Assembly: GCA_031763025.1 (NCBI GenBank)
Contig: JASSKH010000037.1
Span: 2,790,001-2,854,000 of the forward strand
Origin: Macrocystis pyrifera
Lineage: Eukaryota; Sar; Phaeophyceae; Laminariales; Laminariaceae
DNA: 64,000 nt
Direction: 5' to 3'
The notes beneath the pieces are model-generated. The model saw only the letters and a program-made list of their open reading frames with translations, was not told the origin of the DNA and ran no database searches. Every line of letters begins with the position of its first letter. Within the stretch, counting starts at the first letter, position 1. This document shows positions 57,086-64,000 of this stretch, piece by piece. The position numbers were made by a program, and so were the translations under genes.

Positions 57086-57669
57086 GTGTGTGTGTGTGTG
57101 TTCTTCACATTAAACCGTTCTTCTACTCGTCGACATCCAGCAAGCCCAGTGTCCGTGCTGATTCTTCACCCTAGAAAGATACGAGCTCTGTGGTCACAGA
57201 CTACGACACAGAGATAACACACCGTAATGCATTAATAGCCTACGTAATACCATGCCTTCGCACTAGGTGCGGCCGACACAACATACATACATACGCCAGC
57301 AACCAAAATACACCATAAAGAAAGAGAAGCAACGAAAAAACCAAACCGAAAGAGAACAAGAAAAAGAAAAAGAAAAGGAGAAGAATCCCAAATAAATAAA
57401 TAAAATGGGAAGCCAAAGCTCAGACACATACATACTTACCCCGAGCATGAGCCAAAAGGGACGTGCAAGGGGAAAGATACGAGAAGGAAAAAGGGGACTA
57501 TGCATCCCGGTGAACACTTAACTAAGTGAAAAGAGCAATAGTGAGTGGGCCAAAATACGCTCGTCACCCACCCACTATGTAGTACTTCTTTCATAAGGAT
57601 AAGAAGGGAAAAAAATCAAAATGCATACCGAACGGCCGCAGCAGTTGGCGGTACGAGTAGCAAAGAAAC
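57086..57669 (-). mobile_element. LINE 3'-end fragment, minus strand
   Basis: Starts at the reversed AC-repeat tail (GTGTGTGTG) and extends to GTTTCTTTGCTACTCG, just past the LINE stop codon region. 5'-truncated insertion into the satellite, with ATATGT on both sides as a possible duplication. Confidence 0.85.
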
Positions 57670-57884
57670 GATATGTGGCAACAAGCGTCATCACTCTCAT
57701 GGCTATTGCTATTACTATGTAATATTGTTACTATTCATTATATGTATTATCAATAGTATTGTAATAGAGTGTTGTGTGATTCTCGGGTACTCTGTTTTCT
57801 TCATTTCCTCTCCCCGAGTTCAGCAAATGTACGTACCGGGTATAGTATGTACCTGTGTATACCCATGAAGTGTACTATTAATAC

Positions 57885-58510
57885 ATATAGCAGGAGTACA
57901 CGGTCTTCTTCCTCAATGTTTCAACCCTTTCAAGTCTCTGTCTTATAACCTGGTAGACCCGTGGTGGTCGTAGAGCAAGCTCTTCTCCTCCCTCCCCACT
58001 ACTATGCTGTCGAGCATGCGGTCCTTTCTTTGATGCCTGCGTGTTGCTTTGGGAGAGTAATACATATTATTTTATCAGAGTATATAGTGTGTATTCTGTG
58101 TTTCTCGGCTATTTGTGTTTTTGCTTGATTCCGTTCCCCCGGAATCAGCAATTTTACGTACTACCAAGTATAGTATGTATGTATACCCATGAAAAGTATT
58201 AAATACAGCAGTAGTGATTATAAACAATAGTAGTTGTGGTGTTTTTTCCTCACTACTGTTTCAACCCTTTCAAACCTCTCTCTCTGTCTTATATCCTATA
58301 TCCGGGGTGGTCGCAGAGAAAGCTCTTCTCCTACCTCCTCACAATAGCATTGTCAAGCATGTCATGTGCCGCGTGGGAATTTTTACTGCAGCAACCATTA
58401 ATAACAAGGTTCATCGACAGGTGTGTTCTTTTGAGGTTTTCTTCACCCGATCTTTCGCACAATCTATTTTTTATATTCACCTTCATTTTTTTTCTCCTTT
58501 ATAATTTGCT
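57885..58510. other. Diverged satellite-like sequence, no gene
   Basis: Two diverged copies of the GGTCTTCTTCCTCAATGTTT block (57900 and 58245). No coding signal is seen. Confidence 0.4.
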
Positions 58511-58755
58511 CCCTTCTGGGTGGCGTCGTATATAACCTAGATCCGGGGTCGGCCATAGAGCAGGTTCTCCCCCCGCCTCCCCGCTGTTGTGAAGTTTGCA
58601 CACCTCGATCCATTTTTTATATTCGCCCTCATGTTTTTTCTCCTTTATTTTTTTGCTCCCTTCTGGGTGGCGTCGTATATAACCTAGATCCGGGGTCGGC
58701 CATAGAGCAGGTTCTCCCCCTCCCCGCTGTTGTGAAGTTTGCACACCTCGGATAA
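58511..58755. repeat. Tandem repeat of 147 bp, two units
   Basis: CCCTTCTGGGTGGCGTCGTA starts at 58511 and 58658; both units run to GTTGTGAAGTTTGCACACCT. Confidence 0.75.
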
Positions 58756-58999
58756 CGTAACACTTAACGTTTTATGTTAGAGTTAGGCGTCAGCGAAAAA
58801 AAAACGTAACATTGCGTTACTACGATAACTACTTTTTGGATTTTTTTATAACATAGTGTTATTGTGTTATGATATTGGCGGGCGATCGCGTAACGTTTAG
58901 TTAGAGTGTCACCTTGAACTCGTACTGACCACAGCAGTATATGTTACGGTGTTAGGGTATGCAGCCCATAGCGAGTAACACTATGTTAGCGTGTTGGCG
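58749..58999. repeat. GTTA/TAAC-rich repeat, left of the LINE
   Basis: Words such as TAACGTAACACTTAACG, GTTATTGTGTTATG and GTAACACTATGTTAGCGTG. The same kind of sequence resumes after the LINE at 63553. Confidence 0.6.
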
Positions 59000-61900
59000 G
59001 AATTCCTGGTGGCTATTGTTCCAACTGCTGTCCAAGTACTGCTCTGTACCATCGTACTGTCCTCCATGTCCACGGCCTGCCCCGTCCTTGGGGTGGGCCG
59101 AGGAAGCCCGCAGGGACTTACAGCGGTCTAGCAGCAGCCACACGGGCATCGAGCCTCGGGCTGGGTAGAGAGGGAACCTCGCGCGGTCTGGCGAGTGAGC
59201 TGTTCACTCTAAGGACCGCGCGGGGTGGTGGTGATGAGTTTTATTTTTAACCCGGATGCCGAGGAGTTCATCCCCGAGGCAGGACGGGTACATCACCACA
59301 GCAGAGAGCGTTGCGTGGGTAACCTGGGGAGAGGAGAGGCTGGCCACCGCGTGGGTACGCAAGCGCGACAGGAAGGATGGGGGTGTCGGAGTTGGTTGGG
59401 ACGGCTGCACCCAACCAACGGAAACCAAGGCGCGAACCGGGCTACAAAGCGGAGAGCCAATATTATCATAGAGAAAAAGAAGAGACAAAAAAAGCAAAAA
59501 AGGAGGAGGGGACGAGCCTCTCGTCGGCTGGCAAAAAAAGCAGCACGCGAGGCTCGTAAGAGGCGGAAGGCGGCACTTGTGGTGGTAGCGACCTACAATG
59601 TGCGTACCCTGGCCGTAAAGGGGAAGAACGGGTACGGGCATGACGAGTGCGTACTTGCGAAAGGACGGCAACTCGGTTGTGACTTCATTGGTCTGCAGGA
59701 AACCCGACGGTCCGGCAACACGAGATTTCGTGCAGCTGGATACCAAGTTTTTTGTTCAGGTCAGGAAAAAACAGCAGCGAGACAAGGGTTGTATGGGGTA
59801 GGTCTAGCAGTAAAAGACTCAATATGCCGTACGTCTAAGTTCACTCAGCAGTTTATTGACGAACGACTTATGTCTATGCGCTTTGAGTTGGACGGTCGGT
59901 GCGATGCGGTTAATTTCGTCGTTGCGTACGCCCCAACTGATTGTACCAAAGACTCCAAGCAGAAAGGCATGTTCTGGCGAAAGTTGGAGGACCTGGTTGA
60001 GCAGATTCCTGCTAAAGAGTGTTTGTTTGTGCTTATAGATGCCAATGGGCGAACTGGGGGGAGGATAGAAGGGTGCGGTGATGATGAATGTAGGGTGCTC
60101 GGAGCATACGGACGAGATGTTCGTAGTGATAACGGCAAACGGCTTTTGTCGTTCGCTACCAGTTGCAAGCTAGCGCTCACCAACACATTTTTCAGCACGC
60201 GCAAGGGCGGAATATCGCATACATACAACGGCACCAGCCTGAATGATCGTAAGCGAATCGACTACATCCTAACTCGTCAAGTCCACAGACCTAGAGTACA
60301 TAATGTTACAGTCGTCCCACAGCCCCCACCACCTGCTAAGGCTGATTCAGACCATAACATCGTGTACATCAAGGCCCGACTTAGTGGTCACTTTTCGTCT
60401 AACCGAAGATTGCTGAAACCCCCAAAACGCCGCCGAGAATTCGACAGGCAGCTTTTCTTATCCGATGGAGAGCGTCGACACCGAATAGTCGAGAGGGTCG
60501 TTTCCACTCTTAACCAACCTACCCAGCCTCGTAACACGTCTGGCATGGTTGAGTTTTTTACCACAACTGTCATGAATGCTGTTGAGAAAGAGGTGCCACC
60601 TCCACCACGTCGCCACCACCGAAACGGTTGGTGTGAGACCCCCGAAACGGCGGCCGCTTTCAAAGTAGCATGGACAGCGAGGGAGGATGCGAGACAGCTC
60701 CTGCGTGTCTACCCCCGAGATAGTACAGCGTGGAAGAAGTTGAGATCCGCCTGTGCGAATCTGCAGGAAGTGGTCGCCGCAGGAGTCAATGCGTATTTTG
60801 AAGAGTACCTCGCTGAAACCGAGAAATTCCTCACGAGTTCCGATCAACGAGGGTTCTACAAGCACCTGAAGAGTACGGTAGGGTTGCAAGGTACGAAAGC
60901 GAGGAGTGAACAGTTTATCATGGACGAGGATGGCACGCTGTTGCGAGATCAAGCGCGAATTCGTGAAAGATGGGCGGGGCACTACCACAAACTATTGAAC
61001 ACGAAATCGCTGAAACTTGACCCCACGATCATCGACCTAGTGCCACCACGACCGCCGAAACTATCCCTTGGAAATGAACCATCCATTGACGAGATGATGG
61101 AAGCAGTGAAGGGTATGTCAAACTGGAAAGCCGTTGGACCAGATGGTCTCCCGGTCGAAGTACTGAAACTTGACCACCCCGCTTTCGTGCAGTATTTTCA
61201 CAGTATCCTTGTTAACGTTTGGGTAACTGGAGAAGTCCCCCAGCAATGGAAAGATGCGATCATAAAAACCCTTCATAAAAAGAAGGATAGAACTGATTGC
61301 AACAACTACAGAGGTATTTCGCTTGTTGCTCACGCAGGCAAGGTGTTGCTGAAAATCGTTGCGTCCCGTCTAAGCAGCTACTGCGAGACCGAGCATATAC
61401 TCCCTGAAGAACAGTGTGGCTTCCGCCCCGCACGGTCAACAGTCGATATGCTGTTTGTCGTGCGCCGGTTGCAGCAGCTCGGGCGGCAGAAGAAAATCCC
61501 CCTGTACATGTGCTTTATCGACTTGCAGAAAGCGTACGACTCTGTCGACCGAGAACTGTTGTGGGAGGTACTCACACGCCTTGGTGTACCAACCAAGATG
61601 CTCACAATCATTCGCAATTTTCACGAAGGCATGCGGGCTCGCGTGCGTGCGGATGACGGTGAACACTCGGACTGGTTCAATGTAACCCAGGGACTGCGGC
61701 AAGGCTGCGTACTATCGCCGTTACTGTTCAACGTGTTCTTCGCCGCTGCGATACACATCGTGCTGGTACGCTTCAGCAAAGACGAATGCATCGTAAGGGA
61801 TTTGGTTCATCTCGAAGAGGACAGGGTTGTCGGAAAAGAGGAACCGTTGGCATGCGTGCAAAGGGCTGTGTGGGGCATGTTGTATGCAGACGATGCAGGA

Positions 61901-63552
61901 ATAGTCTCGAAGTCGGCGGAAGGCCTTGCGAGAATGATGACAGTCATCGTGACTGTCTTCGAAGCAGTAGGTCTCACGGTATCCGAGAAGAAGACAGAGA
62001 CGATGCTCCTACGAACACCGGATCAGACGTTTACCACCTCACCGCTCGCGATCGAAGCTGCAGGCCAAAAGTATAAACAGACGACCCAGTTTTTGTACCT
62101 AGGAGGCATTATCCACGAGAACGCTGACCTCTCCTTCGAAATCGAGCGACGAATCCGTCTGATGCGGGCATGCCTCAAACGGTATGGTCCGGAACTGTAC
62201 GATAGGACGAACGCACCGCTTAGTCTGAAAGTCCGGATGCTGAAGGCCGAGGTGATTGAGACCTTGCTGTACGGTTGCGTGACGTGGACCCTCAATGCGG
62301 ACCACTTCGCCAAGCTTCGATCAGCCCACCACGAAGTCCTTCTGCGAGTCATTGGTTTCCAGCGCCGACTACGCACCGACCACACCACCCTCTCGTATGC
62401 GAAGGCGCTCAGGATAACACGATGCGAAAGTATCGAAACGACCATCCGTAAACGGCGACTCTTCTTTGCGGGGGCTGGGGTGCGGCAACACGAGGGGCGA
62501 TTGCCCAGTCGGTTGATGTTCGGGACGATCGCTGGTGGGGGGAGCCCGAAACCAGGCGGGCAGCCTAAGACTTGGCCTAGGGCAATTGCTGAGGACCTTA
62601 GAGTGTTCAAAGCCTCAGAGGGATCAACGGAAGACTCCCCCTTAGTCTTTGGAGTTGGGACCGCACTGTGGCCCACTGCAGCAAAACAGACGGGAAAGTG
62701 GTACCGGGGAATCCTCGAAGCAGCTGAACAGTTCATGGGCAGGTGGCACGAGGCTGAGGCAAAGCTGAGTAGACAGCGCCGTGCATCCGCTGCAGGTAGT
62801 GTTAGAGGGAATGGGGGGAGGGGTAACAGCAGGAGGGGTAGAGGGAACACCGTACAAGTGTATAGGGGCAGGGGGGGGAACAGGAGGAGTAGAAGGGAAA
62901 CCGCGGTAGAAGAGAGTAGCAGAGAGACCGCAGATAGGGTAGCAAGGTACCAGGCCGACTAATAGGTTGGACTTTTCTTTGCTACTCGTACCGCCAACTG
63001 CTGCGGCCGTTCGGTATGCATTTTGATTTTTTCCCTTCTTATCCTTATGAAAGAAGTACTACATAGTGGGTGGGTGACGAGCGTATTTTGGCCCACTCAC
63101 TATTGCTCTTTTTACTTAGTTAAGTGTTCACCGGGATGCATAGTCCCCTTTTTCCTTCTTGTATCTTTCCCCTTGCACGTCCCTTTTGGCTCATGCTCGG
63201 GGTAAGTATGTATGTGTCTGAGCTTTGGCTTCCCATTTTTATTTATTTATTTGGGATTCTTCTCCTTTTCTTTTTCTTTTCTTGTTCTTTTTCGGTTTGG
63301 TTTTTTCGTTGCTTCTCTTTCTTTATGGTGTATTTTGGTTGGTGGCGTATGTATGTATGTTGTGTCGGCCGCACCTAGTGCGAAGGCATGGTATTGCGTA
63401 GGCTATTAATGCATTACGGTGTGTTATCTCTGTGTCGTAGTCTGTGACCACAGAGCTCGTATCTTTCTAAGGTGAAGAATCAGCACGGACACTGGGCTTG
63501 CTGGATGTCGACGAGTAGAAGAACGGTTTAATGTGAAGAACACACACACACA
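59000..63552 (+). mobile_element. Full-length APE-type LINE with AC-repeat tail
   Basis: Contains a 5' untranslated part (about 59000-59224, start uncertain), one long open frame, a 590-bp 3' untranslated region and an (AC)n end at 63537-63552. Ending in a short microsatellite and not in poly(A) fits RTE- or CR1-like LINEs. The 3' region contains the blocks GGCTCATGCTCGGGGTAAGT, GTGTCGGCCGCACCTAGTGC and TGTGACCACAGAGCTCG, found in four other copies in this window. No separate ORF1 is visible upstream. Confidence 0.85.
59225..62962 (+). CDS. LINE protein: AP-type endonuclease plus reverse transcriptase, intact 1245 residues
   Basis: Endonuclease nicks target DNA and the reverse transcriptase copies the LINE RNA there (target-primed reverse transcription). 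Residues about 72-118 are a strongly basic stretch (EKKKRQKKQKRRRGRASRR). The endonuclease follows: TYNVRT (123), LQETR (156-160), D272-[10 protein letters not shown], and S375-D376-H377, all catalytic motifs present. The reverse transcriptase shows [20 protein letters not shown], motif [11 protein letters not shown] (764), motif B QGLRQGC (822), motif C YADD (887-890) and LTVSEKKTETM. The C-terminal part has YLGGIIHENADLSFEI and LLYGCVTWTL, and ends with a Gly/Arg-rich tail (RGNGGRGNSRRGRGN). The first in-frame ATG gives the start at 59225; the ATG at 59234 is equally possible. No stop or frameshift is seen, so the element may be active. Clade (RTE, CR1 or other) is not settled. Confidence 0.95.
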   Translation: MVVMSFIFNPDAEEFIPEAGRVHHHSRERCVGNLGRGEAGHRVGTQARQEGWGCRSWLGRLHPTNGNQGANRATKRRANIIIEKKKRQKKQKRRRGRASRRLAKKAAREARKRRKAALVVVATYNVRTLAVKGKNGYGHDECVLAKGRQLGCDFIGLQETRRSGNTRFRAAGYQVFCSGQEKTAARQGLYGVGLAVKDSICRTSKFTQQFIDERLMSMRFELDGRCDAVNFVVAYAPTDCTKDSKQKGMFWRKLEDLVEQIPAKECLFVLIDANGRTGGRIEGCGDDECRVLGAYGRDVRSDNGKRLLSFATSCKLALTNTFFSTRKGGISHTYNGTSLNDRKRIDYILTRQVHRPRVHNVTVVPQPPPPAKADSDHNIVYIKARLSGHFSSNRRLLKPPKRRREFDRQLFLSDGERRHRIVERVVSTLNQPTQPRNTSGMVEFFTTTVMNAVEKEVPPPPRRHHRNGWCETPETAAAFKVAWTAREDARQLLRVYPRDSTAWKKLRSACANLQEVVAAGVNAYFEEYLAETEKFLTSSDQRGFYKHLKSTVGLQGTKARSEQFIMDEDGTLLRDQARIRERWAGHYHKLLNTKSLKLDPTIIDLVPPRPPKLSLGNEPSIDEMMEAVKGMSNWKAVGPDGLPVEVLKLDHPAFVQYFHSILVNVWVTGEVPQQWKDAIIKTLHKKKDRTDCNNYRGISLVAHAGKVLLKIVASRLSSYCETEHILPEEQCGFRPARSTVDMLFVVRRLQQLGRQKKIPLYMCFIDLQKAYDSVDRELLWEVLTRLGVPTKMLTIIRNFHEGMRARVRADDGEHSDWFNVTQGLRQGCVLSPLLFNVFFAAAIHIVLVRFSKDECIVRDLVHLEEDRVVGKEEPLACVQRAVWGMLYADDAGIVSKSAEGLARMMTVIVTVFEAVGLTVSEKKTETMLLRTPDQTFTTSPLAIEAAGQKYKQTTQFLYLGGIIHENADLSFEIERRIRLMRACLKRYGPELYDRTNAPLSLKVRMLKAEVIETLLYGCVTWTLNADHFAKLRSAHHEVLLRVIGFQRRLRTDHTTLSYAKALRITRCESIETTIRKRRLFFAGAGVRQHEGRLPSRLMFGTIAGGGSPKPGGQPKTWPRAIAEDLRVFKASEGSTEDSPLVFGVGTALWPTAAKQTGKWYRGILEAAEQFMGRWHEAEAKLSRQRRASAAGSVRGNGGRGNSRRGRGNTVQVYRGRGGNRRSRRETAVEESSRETADRVARYQAD

Positions 63553-63966
63553 TTGTAACACACGTTGAAGGGATAACGTACATGGTCAACTAAACGAGTC
63601 ACTGACGGTAACCCCGTAACTTCATGTTACAGAGACTTCCGCATTAAGGCTATTATCTTAACATAATGTTACGTATGGGCCGGCTAAGACTGTAACGTAT
63701 CGAGCGTACGTTGAAAGTGTTACGTTATCCGACCCTAAGGCAATTAGATGGGGTCCGGATAACGTAGTGTTAGTAGTGCTGGCCATTGCGTTATGTCACG
63801 TTAGTGTATTATCTGTAACACTACTATGTTATGTGTTAATAGTGCTGGCGAACATGGTAACGTTATGTTAGGGCGTTGCGTATAACATTCCTCCCAAGGG
63901 TAACATAGTGTTAGTGTGTTACGTCTAACGCTGCGTCGACAATAACATTCTGTTATCGTGGTATTG
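63553..63966. repeat. GTTA/TAAC-rich repeat, right of the LINE
   Basis: Irregular TAACGTTATGTTA-type words. AGTGTTACGTTATCCG at 63717-63732 is the exact reverse complement of the left edge CGGATAACGTAACACT (58749). CGGATAACGTAGTGTTAG follows at 63757 in direct orientation. Confidence 0.55.
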
Positions 63967-64000
63967 CGGGGGGCCATAGTAAATCGGACCAAATTTTATT
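63967..64000 (+). mobile_element. Start of a second copy of the small MITE, cut by the window edge
   Basis: CGGGGGGCCATAGTAAATCG then GACC matches the end of the element at 55871-55968 with about three differences; the rest lies outside the window. Confidence 0.55.

Larger units (their letters stand above)
53256..58380. repeat. Complex satellite field with LINE and SINE insertions
   Basis: A unit of about 260-330 bp runs CCATTACTGAAATTCTCCAA, CGAGCTAAACATATATATTC, CGCACTGCCTGGCCAACACC, GGAGTTTTTTT, GTGACAACAAGCC, GGCCATTGCTATTAATA, TTTCGGTCGTGCGTGTCG, CATGCGTGATGCTGATTCC, GTCGTCACATAATCATTTTC. Copies or parts start at 53272, 54841, 55435, 55730, 56210, 56825 and 57005. A second block (GTACATGGTCTTCTTCCTCA through GTTGCTTTGGGGGAGTAATA) alternates at 55265, 56020, 57890 and, diverged, 58205. 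Confidence 0.75.

Overview
This window is repeat-dense nuclear DNA of a eukaryote, most likely an alga or other protist. Almost everything recognisable is a mobile element or a tandem repeat. Genes are not packed or in operons, apparent introns occur, and CAG/CTG trinucleotides and short palindromes recur throughout. I cannot name the organism from this sequence. No rRNA gene, convincing tRNA gene or CRISPR array is visible.

Layout. 1-805 is an inverted partial copy of a cysteine-rich gene whose other copy lies at 45025-48011. 2930-12000 is a tandem family of about 2.6 kb units carrying a clean 1.9 kb terminal-inverted-repeat (TIR) insertion (3828-5727). 12-16.7 kb holds GC-rich repeats and a 2.95 kb hAT-type element (13344-16294) that contains a SINE nested in a SINE. 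18.9-27.7 kb is an LTR retrotransposon with nearly identical LTRs but a decayed interior holding two minisatellites. 28.4-33 kb holds small TIR elements, including a complete hAT MITE (29524-30447). About 33.5-42.5 kb, on the minus strand, is a degraded Ty3/Gypsy element. 45-48 kb is a Cys-rich gene with an OTU-like C-terminus. 48.6-64 kb is a field of LINE and SINE copies in a satellite, ending in a LINE with an intact 1245-residue endonuclease/reverse transcriptase protein (59225-62962).

The most interesting signal is in the minus-strand Gypsy fossil. Between its RNase H and integrase it carries a region with the hallmarks of a cytosine-C5 DNA methyltransferase. Other notable signals are: a perfect 115-bp inverted repeat at the 5' LTR; a palindrome-based minisatellite; a tiny palindrome (CCAGGTACCTGG) present in some satellite copies and absent from others, with an apparent TA duplication; and several elements whose empty sites can be read from paralogous copies inside the window.

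How the parts relate: the LINE at the right end can plausibly supply retrotransposition for its own 5'-truncated copies (48.6, 53.5 and 57.1 kb). The poly(A)-tailed SINE, the hAT and other TIR MITEs, and the LTR element with decayed interior all look non-autonomous and would need enzymes encoded elsewhere.
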